Source of the DNA: Hahella sp. HNIBRBA332
GTDB lineage: Bacteria; Pseudomonadota; Gammaproteobacteria; Pseudomonadales; Oleiphilaceae
Direction: 5' to 3'
Assembly: GCF_030719035.1 (NCBI RefSeq)
Contig: NZ_CP132203.1
Coordinates: 1,550,001 to 1,614,000, forward strand
Length of the DNA stretch: 64,000 nt
In this document: positions 1-7,258 of the stretch, piece after piece
How positions within the stretch are numbered: position 1 is the stretch's first letter
How the letters are laid out: the number at the start of each line of letters is the position of its first letter
The notes under the pieces: model-generated
The model's input: only the letters and a program-made list of their open reading frames with translations
Database searches by the model: none
Told to the model about the DNA's origin: nothing
Program-made: the position numbers and the translations under genes

Positions 1-209
1 AACGCTGGCTTCCCTTTATTCCGTAGGGCTTCCGGGAATTTTTACAATTTATGATCAGTGTTATTTTTATACAGGCGCGCCACGTCTGACGCTTGTTATT
101 GGGTTGTTGGGAAGGCGTTGCGATTTCGAGCGCCCAGCAACGCAATTGCCCGTACGCCAGAACCTTGCCATCATAGCTTTGAAATATGTTTCCACAGAGG
201 ATAAAGAGA

Positions 210-494
210 ATGACGCTGAAAGAAAAAGCGACCCAGCATATTCTGGAGATCTATCGCGATAACTATGACGACGATAAGTCGGACGAGGAGATTCTGGCCT
301 TTGATCCGAATGAATACGACGTGGACCCGGAAAACTTCTATGAAGACGTGCTGTACTCTTTTTTCGGTATGGGAACGGATGTTGATATTCAAAGCGGTAC
401 GGTTCAGGAGCTGATCGATCAGGTTGCTGCGAAGTGGGACGGTTCGGATATTGATCGAGACTGGATGGAAAACGCCATGCCGGACGATTTTTAG
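210..494 (+). CDS. Small acidic protein of unknown function
   Basis: This is a 94-residue protein from the ATG at 210, which has AGAGG nine bases upstream; an in-frame ATG at 186 has no such site. It is strongly acidic, with clusters such as DDDKSDEE and DPNEYDVDPENFYED, and has no signal peptide or membrane segment, so it should be cytoplasmic. I do not recognise the family. It stands alone: the next gene begins 150 bases further on, and a GC-rich hairpin follows its stop. The compact hydrophobic and acidic pattern looks like a real folded small protein. An overlapping minus-strand frame at 67-579 looks like a shadow. Confidence 0.6.
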   Translation: MTLKEKATQHILEIYRDNYDDDKSDEEILAFDPNEYDVDPENFYEDVLYSFFGMGTDVDIQSGTVQELIDQVAAKWDGSDIDRDWMENAMPDDF

Positions 495-511
495 CGTCCG
501 CTTCATAACAG

Positions 512-549
512 GCCGCCCGATGGTTATGAGTGTGGGCGGCTATTTCTTC
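512..549 (+). terminator. Hairpin after the small acidic gene, possible terminator
   Basis: GCCGCCC at 512-518 pairs with GGGCGGC at 534-540 across a 15-base loop. The following TATTTCTTC is only moderately T-rich, so this is a weak intrinsic terminator candidate. Confidence 0.4.
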
Positions 550-647
550 AACTAAGCGTTGGCATATCCCCGGGCTCATTGCCGCCTCTTCACCGACCGT
601 CTAAGCTTATCTTTACAGACTAATGCTTCTCTGAATGAAGGAGTCTT

Positions 648-1421
648 ATGGCGGTATTCCTAAGGTGGTTCAGGGGATTGGCGGTGGTTGTCCTGCTATC
701 GTTCGCGATGGGAGCGGGGGCGAAACCGCTTATCGTGGTGGGGACGCCTGAACTGCGTTATCGAATGGAGCTAAACGGCGTTTTCACGGGCATCGATGTT
801 GAGATCGTCAGGGCTATTCTCAATGACCTGTCGATTGAGCATGAATTTCAATTGATAGAGTCCGGCGCCCGCATTATCCGCGAAGCCCATCAGGGGCGGG
901 TGGATATGGTGATGAGCTTTTCTTTTAAAGAAGAGCGCGCCGAATATTTAAATTATCCTCAGGTGGCCTACAAAGACCTGAGCTGGCACTTCTTTGTTCT
1001 TAAGGACAATCAGCCCTATATCACTTTCAATACGCTGGAAGACCTTAAAAACCTGCGTATCGGCGCGGTTAACGAATGGGCGTATACGCCGGAATTCTGG
1101 AACTCTGATTTGAATATCGTCAAGGTGAGCCGCCATACCCTGTTGGTGGAGATGCTGTTGAACCGGCGCATCGAAGCGGCGCCGATGAACACCCAGGAAG
1201 CGCTCTACGACTTGCGCCAGAGAGGCCTGGATAAGCTCATCACCTATCTGCCCAAGCCCCTGGTTAGCCGCCCCTACTACAACGTATTCGTGAAGGCTTC
1301 TGTGCATCCGGATATGGCGAGACTGCAGGCCGGCTATGACCAGTCGCTCAAGAAACTGGAGGCGTCCGGCTTAGTGGCGGATGTCTTCAAACGTTTCCTG
1401 GGGCAATTTCCTCTGGAGTGA
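648..1421 (+). CDS. Periplasmic solute-binding protein, family 3 (PAAT type)
   Basis: The 257-residue product starts with a signal peptide (charged N-terminus, hydrophobic core, cleavage near AGAKP at about 25). It continues as a bilobed amino-acid-type binding domain: the lobe 1 pattern NGVFTGIDVEIVRAIL is followed by GRVDMVMSFSFKEERAEYL. AAGGAG lies just before the ATG. No permease or ATPase gene is adjacent. Orphan proteins of this type in marine gammaproteobacteria are common and may act as stand-alone sensors or scavengers, so the ligand cannot be named. The last 35 bases overlap the convergent gene at 1387-1806. Confidence 0.85.
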   Translation: MAVFLRWFRGLAVVVLLSFAMGAGAKPLIVVGTPELRYRMELNGVFTGIDVEIVRAILNDLSIEHEFQLIESGARIIREAHQGRVDMVMSFSFKEERAEYLNYPQVAYKDLSWHFFVLKDNQPYITFNTLEDLKNLRIGAVNEWAYTPEFWNSDLNIVKVSRHTLLVEMLLNRRIEAAPMNTQEALYDLRQRGLDKLITYLPKPLVSRPYYNVFVKASVHPDMARLQAGYDQSLKKLEASGLVADVFKRFLGQFPLE

Positions 1422-1806
1422 CGTCGCTGCGCATGCCTTTATCTTTGTGGAATGTCATCCTGGGGTTTGTTGATATGAAATGCTTGTTGTAGTAAGTCGC
1501 CCACTTCCTGAACAGGCTGTCTTCAGGGTAGTCATTCGACAGCATCTGTTGCTCAATAAATTGCTGCATGGCGCTGATATTAGCGTTATTTAGAGCCATG
1601 CCGTACCAGCGATGCAGCTCAACTGTTTTTTTGGCGATGGACATTTGGTTATGTCGCCCCGCTGCTTCGATGATTTTTCCTGACATGATGTAGAGCGAAG
1701 CGCTAAGCCGAGTGCGTTCCTCTGAAGGGGTAAATGCGGTGAACTGCTCTGGGTTGGCGACAGCTAGCTTAGAAATGAAATTTTTTATCAAAACGAAGGT
1801 TCCCAT
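1387..1806 (-). CDS. Hypothetical protein, convergent with the binding protein gene
   Basis: This 139-residue frame has no recognised domain. The composition is plausible for a soluble, mostly helical protein (for example EERTRLSASLYIMSGKIIEA). No clear ribosome-binding site precedes the ATG at 1806, and the 3' end overlaps the preceding gene by 35 bases. Nothing else occupies 1422-1934, which favours a real gene, but the start and even the existence of the gene are uncertain. Confidence 0.45.
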   Translation of the reverse strand: MGTFVLIKNFISKLAVANPEQFTAFTPSEERTRLSASLYIMSGKIIEAAGRHNQMSIAKKTVELHRWYGMALNNANISAMQQFIEQQMLSNDYPEDSLFRKWATYYNKHFISTNPRMTFHKDKGMRSDVTPEEIAPGNV

Positions 1807-1934
1807 AGAAAACGTCGGAATTTCTGGGTAAGTCCGTGTACGAGCAGAAACAGGGTATCTAAGTAGAGTACGATGAATAAGGGCGTAAGCGTATTCGTAG
1901 GGTTACCGAAAAAGTGTGTTTATTCTAAGTAATA

Positions 1935-2906
1935 CTACGGAACACTTTCGCTGATCATGTTCCTATTCACCAGCGGACTAAAATTCTTCCTGTGCAATGT
2001 CGGCGTGATGCCGAATTCTTTGCGGAAGTGGTGGCGCATGGTGGTAGCGTTGTCAAAGCCGGAGAGGGCGGCGACTTTCTCGATGCTGTAGTTTTGATTT
2101 TCCAGAATTTCTTTGGCCAGATTCAGGCGTTGATGGGTCAGCCATTCCTTCGGCGTGATATTAAAGTCAGCGCGAAATTTCCGGTCGAAAGTGCGTCGGG
2201 ACATACTGGCTTTTTGGGCGAACAGATTGATGTCGATGGATTTATCCAGATTACGCAGCGCCCAATCAATGGCATTGTTGAACTGACTGTTGTTTTCCGG
2301 CACCGGCGTTTCCGCGAACTGAGCCTGGCCGCCTTTGCGGTGGGCGGACAGCACCATGCCGCGCGCCATACGGTTGGCGACCTTATAGCCATAATCGTCG
2401 CGGATCACCTCCAGACAAAGATCTATCGCAGCGGAGCTGCCTGCTGAGCATCCAATGACGCCATCGTATACATACAGCACGTCATCCACGTAGTCGACGC
2501 CGGGGTAGCGGCTTTTGAACTTGTCGCCGTAGCGCCAATGGGTGGTCGCCTGTCGTCCTTCGAGTAGTCCTAATTCCGCCAGCAGAAAGGCCCCGGAGCA
2601 AAGAGACAGCACGCGCTTCCCCTGTTCGTAAAAACGCGTGACGGCGGCGGCGATGGGGGCGGGAATATCGGTGAGCTGGGTGGGCCAGCTGGGGATGACC
2701 AGGGTGCTGAATGCATCGAGGCTCTCCACCTGACGGGCGCAGATCTGAAATCCTGAGGTGGTCGTCAGCGGTCCGGGAGTGAAGGAGACGAGATCGCACT
2801 GGTACCAGTCTTCGATGCCCGGACGGGGCAGGGCGAACAGCTCCACCGCGCAGCCCAGCTCAAAAAACGCCACGTCTTCAAACGCCAGAATGGCCACGTT
2901 ATGCAT
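1935..2906 (-). CDS. GlxA/FtrA-type AraC family transcriptional regulator with DJ-1/PfpI domain
   Basis: Residues 1-190 form a DJ-1/PfpI glutamine-amidotransferase-like domain. It carries the nucleophile-elbow pattern LSLCSGAFLLAELG (Cys about 103) and a downstream THW. Residues about 210-310 are an AraC double helix-turn-helix, with MSRRTFDRKFRADF and VAALSGFDNATTMRHHFRKEFG. This arrangement is typical of GlxA-like regulators, where the amidase-like domain senses small molecules rather than catalysing a known reaction. The gene diverges from the rhodanese-GNAT pair, with 127 bases between them, so those genes are the obvious candidate targets. An inverted repeat lies in that gap. Confidence 0.92.
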   Translation of the reverse strand: MHNVAILAFEDVAFFELGCAVELFALPRPGIEDWYQCDLVSFTPGPLTTTSGFQICARQVESLDAFSTLVIPSWPTQLTDIPAPIAAAVTRFYEQGKRVLSLCSGAFLLAELGLLEGRQATTHWRYGDKFKSRYPGVDYVDDVLYVYDGVIGCSAGSSAAIDLCLEVIRDDYGYKVANRMARGMVLSAHRKGGQAQFAETPVPENNSQFNNAIDWALRNLDKSIDINLFAQKASMSRRTFDRKFRADFNITPKEWLTHQRLNLAKEILENQNYSIEKVAALSGFDNATTMRHHFRKEFGITPTLHRKNFSPLVNRNMISESVP

Positions 2907-2982
2907 CGACTATCTCCTGTTCATCTCTTCAAAAGAGGCTGGCTTGATATTAACGAACAATGTCTTTCAAGCCAATGGCGGA

Positions 2983-3000
2983 TTGACATTGGAAAACCAA
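2983..3000 (+). promoter_or_regulatory. Possible -35 box and TTGG-N4-CCAA palindrome upstream of the rhodanese gene
   Basis: TTGACA at 2983-2988 is directly followed by TTGGAAAACCAA (2989-3000), a perfect 4+4+4 inverted repeat. It lies between the divergent GlxA-like regulator and the rhodanese gene. It could be an operator for that regulator. No convincing -10 at 17-bp spacing was seen. Confidence 0.35.
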
Positions 3001-3033
3001 TAATGATCACGCACTAACCCAAAGGAGAATCTT

Positions 3034-3438
3034 ATGTCATCTGTTGTATCCAGAATTCCGGCCGCAGACAGCCAAACCGCATTGGCGCATTTTCAGGCGT
3101 TATTGCAGTTTGAAACCGACTGCTGGGACGTTCATCACGCCATCAGCAACAAGCGTCAGGACTTTGTATTGTTGGATGTAAGAGGCGATGAAGCCTATTG
3201 CAAAGGCCATATCGCCGGCGCTATCAGCCTGCCGTATACGCGCCTGAACGAGCAGAATCTGGCGGCCTATCCCACGGATACCCTGTTTGTGGTGTACTGC
3301 GCCGGTCCGCACTGTAATGCGACGGAGAAGGCGGCGATCAAACTGGCGACTCTGCAGCGCCCGGTCAAGAAAATGATCGGAGGCGTGACGGGATGGATTG
3401 ATGAGGGCTTCACTTTGGAGACGGATGCGGATGCCTAG
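3034..3438 (+). CDS. Single-domain rhodanese-like sulfurtransferase
   Basis: The 134-residue protein has the rhodanese fold landmarks LLDVRGDEAY (about 46-55), GHIAGAISLPY (58-68) and an active-site loop VYCAGPHCNATEKAA with Cys 89 as the persulfide-carrying residue. There is no signal peptide, so it is cytoplasmic. The ribosome-binding site AAGGAG lies before the ATG. Its stop overlaps the start of the GNAT gene by 8 bases, so the two are translationally coupled. The sulfur donor and acceptor are unknown. Confidence 0.9.
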   Translation: MSSVVSRIPAADSQTALAHFQALLQFETDCWDVHHAISNKRQDFVLLDVRGDEAYCKGHIAGAISLPYTRLNEQNLAAYPTDTLFVVYCAGPHCNATEKAAIKLATLQRPVKKMIGGVTGWIDEGFTLETDADA

Positions 3439-3922
3439 CGACAATCCCAGCGTCATCCGTCCGGCGCGTCTGGAGGACGGACCGCGCCTGTTGGGCATGA
3501 TGCGGCGACTGGCTGAGTTTGAAGGCTATGCTGAGGACTTCGCCGTCACCCTGGAGGAGCTGGAGCGCCGCTTATTCGTCAATCGCGATTTCGGCGTCTA
3601 TGTGGCGGAGTCGGATGCCCAGGCGGTGGGCATGCTGGTGTATTACAGCTTGCCGTTCACTTATGACCTGACGCCCTGGATCTACGTCAAGGAGCTGTTT
3701 ATCGAGCAGCAATATCGCTACCTCGGTCTGGGCGGAAAACTGATGGCGGCGCTGGCGCGGGAGTGTCTGCGTGAAGGGGGGCGCAAGATTCGTTGGGATG
3801 TCCTGACCACGAACGAGCCGGCGGCGATGTTTTATCACTCCCAGGGTGCGAAGTGCGAGGATAACTGGCGCATATTCAGCCTCAATGCGTCGGATATTTC
3901 CAAGTTGGCCGGTTACGCATGA
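3431..3922 (+). CDS. GNAT family N-acetyltransferase
   Basis: The ATG at 3431 gives 163 residues; an in-frame start at 3398 would lie deep inside the rhodanese gene and is less likely. GNAT motifs are visible: the beta4 strand YVKELFIEQQYRYLGLGGKLM holds the acetyl-CoA loop (Q/R-x-x-G-x-G/A form YRYLGLGGKL), and FYHSQGAKCEDNWRIFSL gives the C-terminal strand. The protein resembles diamine/spermidine acetyltransferase-like GNATs, but the substrate cannot be read from sequence. It overlaps the rhodanese stop (ATGCCTAG), indicating a two-gene operon. Confidence 0.88.
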   Translation: MPSDNPSVIRPARLEDGPRLLGMMRRLAEFEGYAEDFAVTLEELERRLFVNRDFGVYVAESDAQAVGMLVYYSLPFTYDLTPWIYVKELFIEQQYRYLGLGGKLMAALARECLREGGRKIRWDVLTTNEPAAMFYHSQGAKCEDNWRIFSLNASDISKLAGYA

Positions 3923-4031
3923 CGGTATTTACATGGCGACCATATCGCCATATGAGTTCCCAGGCGCATGGATGCGCTCCGGTTGGGTGGGGGGTTGTAT
4001 CGTCGCAATGCCCCATCTCTAGCGCCGCCGG

Positions 4032-4355
4032 TCAATCCTGGTCCAGACTCAATCCTTCCGCGCGCAGTATTTCCTCCAACTCCCGATAGCCCTCAAGCTC
4101 CATCAGCAGACGCGTCTTTTCCGACTTGGCGATTTCCATCCAGTGGCGGTCTTCCACGGCGCCGACCATGGCGTATAAAAAGTTAAGACTGGGTTTGGCG
4201 GCGCTGGCTTGCTTCAACTTCAGAAACGTTCTGACCGGACCGATTTCCCTGAGCTTTTCCGGCGTATCGACGCCGATGGCGATAAGGTCTTTTTCTGACT
4301 TGGGTCCAAGCCCTTTAAGGTCTCTGAGGCGCATAATCATGATGTCTCTGAACAA
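4032..4355 (-). CDS. TfoX/Sxy C-terminal domain protein
   Basis: The 107-residue protein is essentially only the TfoX C-terminal domain: LRDLKGLGPKSEKDLIAIGV is the helix-hairpin-like start, followed by LNFLYAMVGAVEDRHW. The N-terminal domain of full-length TfoX/Sxy competence regulators is missing, as in many stand-alone members of the family. These short forms have no firmly established role. In-frame ATGs at residues 6 and 8 make the exact start uncertain. It is monocistronic. Confidence 0.85.
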   Translation of the reverse strand: MFRDIMIMRLRDLKGLGPKSEKDLIAIGVDTPEKLREIGPVRTFLKLKQASAAKPSLNFLYAMVGAVEDRHWMEIAKSEKTRLLMELEGYRELEEILRAEGLSLDQD

Positions 4356-4416
4356 TGAGGCGGGACGCCCGGCGGAGCCATATTATCACCTTTTCGCCCG
4401 AACCCAGGAATAGGGC

Positions 4417-4439
4417 TATATTAGAATCGTTGATCAACG
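4417..4439 (+). promoter_or_regulatory. -10-like element and CGTTGATCAACG palindrome
   Basis: TATATT at 4417-4422 resembles a -10 box. The perfect 12-bp palindrome CGTTGATCAACG (4428-4439) would overlap the predicted transcription start, a position suited to a repressor operator. It precedes the membrane protein gene at 4479. Confidence 0.35.
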
Positions 4440-4478
4440 AAATGCCGCCGCAGCGCTGCTTATAAATGAGGCCAGTTC

Positions 4479-5102
4479 ATGGAGATAGCTGTACATCTGC
4501 CGGATGTAACGCTGCTTGATATGTTACGCGTACGTTCTATCTATCCCATCGCCGCGATTGGGCAGTCGGTACATAAAGGGCAGGTGATCTGCAGATTGAA
4601 TCTGGCGGGAGGCGAAATTGATCTGGTGAGCCCGGAAAGCGGACGACTGGAATATTTGGATGTTTATGCGTTGGAAAAGGTCAAACCTGAGCGCCCGCTA
4701 TTATTTCGCATCGGCTCCATTCAGGAAAACCGGGTGAATACGGAAGCCATCGCCAGAGATATCTGGCAGAGCCTGCTCAAGATGTTTGACCAGCGCACCC
4801 AGAGCATCAAAGAGGATATTAAGCGGGACAAAACCGCGCGCTGGGCGCTGCCTCTGTGCTTCTTCGCTTTTTTTCTGGTGGCGTGGGCCCTGGCGGAATC
4901 CGTACAGCATTTCTCCGGCGACACCGCCGCCTACAAAATTGCGCTGATTTTTCCAGCGGTTTCGTCGGTCGGCGTGCTTATTTCTTTGGTGGCGCCAATT
5001 TTTCTTCGCAAACAAATACGGGACAGTGAAGGACGCCTGGCCCGGCTGATGCAGCTCGACATCATTCGCCGTTGCCGGGATACGATCGCCATTCTGCAAT
5101 AG
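4479..5102 (+). CDS. Membrane protein with biotinyl-lipoyl-like N-terminal domain
   Basis: The 207-residue protein begins with an approximately 80-residue beta-rich segment (AIGQSVHKGQVICRLNLAGG, then VSPESGRLEYL) that resembles the barrel-sandwich hybrid of HlyD-type adaptors or lipoyl domains. The lysine of a true biotin or lipoyl attachment motif is not evident. A charged helical linker (residues about 90-120) leads to two transmembrane helices (ALPLCFFAFFLVAWALA and IALIFPAVSSVGVLISLVAP) and a basic cytoplasmic tail. I do not recognise a named family. GAGG precedes the ATG at suitable spacing. Confidence 0.7.
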   Translation: MEIAVHLPDVTLLDMLRVRSIYPIAAIGQSVHKGQVICRLNLAGGEIDLVSPESGRLEYLDVYALEKVKPERPLLFRIGSIQENRVNTEAIARDIWQSLLKMFDQRTQSIKEDIKRDKTARWALPLCFFAFFLVAWALAESVQHFSGDTAAYKIALIFPAVSSVGVLISLVAPIFLRKQIRDSEGRLARLMQLDIIRRCRDTIAILQ

Positions 5103-5141
5103 AAAGCACGCAGTGGAAGCAAAAAGTACTTTTCTTTAATG

Positions 5142-5157
5142 CTGTATTTATATACAG
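5142..5157. promoter_or_regulatory. LexA (SOS) box
   Basis: CTGTATTTATATACAG fits the gammaproteobacterial LexA consensus CTGT-N8-ACAG with an AT-rich centre. The flanks (TG before, TA after) extend the match to the longer form. It lies immediately upstream of the zinc-ribbon gene, and the macro-domain gene follows in the same direction. Confidence 0.75.
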
Positions 5158-5165
5158 TATTTTGC

Positions 5166-5492
5166 ATGAGAAAGAGTAAACCCATCAGAGCTGAGCTGGA
5201 AGAGTGGCGCTGTAAAAAGTGCTGGTTGGGCGTATTGCGAGCCACCGATGATCACCCGGAGCTGCGGGACTATCTGACCCAGATGCCCGAGTCCATTTAC
5301 CATGTGCGTTGGCCCCACGCTTGTTCCCATTGCGGTTATGTCTACGACTGGTCGGACAGTTGCCCGGTGATTGTATATGGCGGACAACGCTGGGTGCTGG
5401 AAAAAGCGGTCAACAAAAAGTTGTCCGCCTTGCTGGAGCACCTGAAGCGCGCCAAGGACCTGGAGAATATGCCGAGTGGAAATCTGTGGTGA
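5166..5492 (+). CDS. Small zinc-ribbon-like protein, probably SOS-regulated
   Basis: From the ATG at 5166 the protein has 108 residues. It carries CKKC near the N-terminus and CSHC about 50 residues later, a four-cysteine arrangement suited to one zinc ion. No named family is recognised. The in-frame ATG at 5139 would make the LexA box (5142-5157) part of the coding sequence, so 5166 is preferred. With a -10 inside the LexA box, transcription could start almost at the ATG, giving a leaderless or near-leaderless mRNA; no clear ribosome-binding site is present. The macro-domain gene follows 68 bases downstream. Confidence 0.7.
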   Translation: MRKSKPIRAELEEWRCKKCWLGVLRATDDHPELRDYLTQMPESIYHVRWPHACSHCGYVYDWSDSCPVIVYGGQRWVLEKAVNKKLSALLEHLKRAKDLENMPSGNLW

Positions 5493-5560
5493 CTTGTCGC
5501 GGCTGATCGTCTACATTTCTCCCCCTTGCGGCCCATACTGGGTCGTCTAAAGGAGGTTGT

Positions 5561-6160
5561 ATTTTTAGCATTCGATTAGTGGCGTACAGCCTGGATCTGT
5601 TTTACGCTTGGAAGCGCCAGTTTGATGGGCTGGCGAATGTAGAAGTTATCGACGGCGATATTCTGAAACAGGTCGCCGACGCCATCGTGAGTCCCGCCAA
5701 TAGCTTCGGTTACATGGATGGCGGCCTGGACCTCAAATACAGTCTGCACTTTGGCTGGGAACTGGAAGCGAAAGTACGTCAGGCGCTGGAGTCTGACTAC
5801 TTTGGTGAAATCCCCGTTGGACAGGCCATTGTCGTTGAGACTGATCATCAAAGCATTCCTTTCCTCATTTCCGCCCCCACCATGCGCGTTCCTATGGATG
5901 TTTCGCAAACCGCTAATGCTTACCTGGCTTTCAAGGCGGTGCTGCAAGCCGTGATTCGTCACAACCAGATGAACGCACAGGGCGGCCGTCAGATTCGCTC
6001 ACTCTTATGTCCCGGACTGGGAACCGGCGAAGGGCGCATGCCGGCGCATCGATGCGCGACGCAAATGCGTAGAGCGTATGAGGTGTGCGTCAAGGGACGC
6101 TATATCACCCAGGGAGGCCTTGCGGCGGCGGTGAAAGACCATATGGCGCTGTTGGAGTAG
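5561..6160 (+). CDS. Macro domain protein, start codon unusual
   Basis: This is a macro (ADP-ribose-binding) domain of about 195 residues: an early VEVIDGDILKQVADAIVSPANS strand-loop, the glycine-rich SFGYMDGGLD, and a second ligand loop LLCPGLGTGEGRMP. Members bind or hydrolyse ADP-ribose derivatives. The frame is open from 5507 to 6160 with no ATG before the domain. The first GTG (5579) would cut into the first beta strand (IRLVAYSLDLFYAW) and lies 22 bases from the strong AAAGGAGG site (5549-5556). The ATT at 5561 is the codon that site points to (4-base spacing), and ATT at 5570 is another option. The start given here is therefore tentative. It may be co-transcribed with the LexA-box gene upstream. 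Confidence 0.85.
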   Translation: MFSIRLVAYSLDLFYAWKRQFDGLANVEVIDGDILKQVADAIVSPANSFGYMDGGLDLKYSLHFGWELEAKVRQALESDYFGEIPVGQAIVVETDHQSIPFLISAPTMRVPMDVSQTANAYLAFKAVLQAVIRHNQMNAQGGRQIRSLLCPGLGTGEGRMPAHRCATQMRRAYEVCVKGRYITQGGLAAAVKDHMALLE

Positions 6161-6289
6161 GCGCTTGACCGAACGCTCCGAAAATGACGGCGACATGATG
6201 AATTTTTAATGGCGGGTTTGATGGCGTCCAGGCGCTTGGACTTGTATTGTGCAGTGAGCTTATATTCAGCCATATCAAGGAGTTGTAAC

Positions 6290-6976
6290 GTGGATAACCG
6301 CAATACCCAGTTCATAAGCGATCCCATTGCGTTTCTGAACAACAATACGATCAATCATCGCTGGTTCGATGAGCATATCCAAAGACGCAATAACAATCCG
6401 CAGGGCGTATCCATGGCTGAAAGGGCCGCAGTGGACCTGTTGCCGTACACAAAAATGGGGTGTTTCGATTTACAGCCCGCCGCGACGCCAGTGGGTGGCC
6501 GACGGCAATCCAGATTTGCGGTGATCCACGATCACCCTGCGAATGACAGCGCGTTGACCGGCTACTGGTGTCCCTATGTCAACGGCGCGGGACTGCCGGG
6601 ATTTGTAGACGTGCCGAGGCATAATCCTCAGCACCGATTCGTGTTTACCGCAGCGATGAACGGTTGCGCCTTCTTCATTACCGAATCGCCTCTTGGTGGC
6701 GCTTACTTTCGCGTCTATCACCACCAGCATCCCGGCAATGTCGGAGTCAATAACCTGATCAGCGCCGTGACGCCCAACGTCATTTCGGTCTTCGATTTCA
6801 GTCAGTATGGCAATGACAATCTGCCTGGCCTTAATCTTCCTGTGGCGTTTAACTTTCTGTACTACCGCAACAGTGGTTGGGTGGTCGTCAGCCACGCCAC
6901 CGCCATGGACGCCCATACTGGCGTCGTGCGTTTTGATCCCGCCAAGCCGACGTTGGTGGCGGACACCTTCGTATAA
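6290..6976 (+). CDS. Unrecognised protein with CNF1/BLF1-like Cys-His deamidase pattern
   Basis: The GTG at 6290 has AAGGAG seven bases upstream and gives 228 residues; a longer frame from 6209 lacks a site. There is no signal peptide or membrane helix. I do not recognise the family by overall sequence. Residues 117-150 show a hydrophobic strand ending in AAMNGC (Cys 126), another strand, a turn and then YFRVYHHQHP (His 144/145). This resembles the (L/M)xGC...His layout of the CNF1/BLF1 glutamine deamidase fold, where Cys and His lie about 12-18 residues apart. The N-terminal region (WFDEHIQRRNNN) looks soluble. If correct, it would be a stand-alone effector-like deamidase. This is inferred from local motifs only. 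Confidence 0.65.
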   Translation: MDNRNTQFISDPIAFLNNNTINHRWFDEHIQRRNNNPQGVSMAERAAVDLLPYTKMGCFDLQPAATPVGGRRQSRFAVIHDHPANDSALTGYWCPYVNGAGLPGFVDVPRHNPQHRFVFTAAMNGCAFFITESPLGGAYFRVYHHQHPGNVGVNNLISAVTPNVISVFDFSQYGNDNLPGLNLPVAFNFLYYRNSGWVVVSHATAMDAHTGVVRFDPAKPTLVADTFV

Positions 6977-7120
6977 ATGAGGATAATCGTTCTCCCGTAG
7001 ACGCCTGATTTGCGGGAGGGCTTTAATGCTTGGATGGAAGTGGCATTTTTTCTTACCCGAACGTTATAAAAGAATGCGCTCAACACGAGATTTGATATTG
7101 ATTAATCAACTAAAAATCAG

Positions 7121-7134
7121 TTGATCTCTATCAA
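7121..7134. promoter_or_regulatory. Perfect FNR/Anr box upstream of hsp20
   Basis: TTGATCTCTATCAA matches TTGAT-N4-ATCAA exactly. A plausible -10, TACACT at 7176-7181, would place the box centre about 60 bases upstream of the start of transcription, close to the class I activator position of -61.5. A second palindrome, TTGATTAATCAA (7098-7109), lies just upstream with the wrong spacing for FNR. Confidence 0.75.
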
Positions 7135-7258
7135 AATTCAACCTGACTTCATCACACCAGATCGCTTCGCAGCGCTACACTATTTTTGTGTCAGCGCCCT
7201 CATTGAGGGCCGTACCGCTAATGCATTTATCCATGGAAAGAGAAGCGAGGAGGTCGAT

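Noticed and set aside
67..579. 170-residue minus-strand frame opposite the first gene
   Set aside because: Arginine- and proline-rich composition typical of an antisense shadow; the plus-strand small acidic gene has a ribosome-binding site and protein-like sequence.
7098..7109. TTGATTAATCAA as a second FNR box
   Set aside because: Half-sites are separated by two bases rather than four, so it does not fit the FNR/Anr consensus; it may be another operator.
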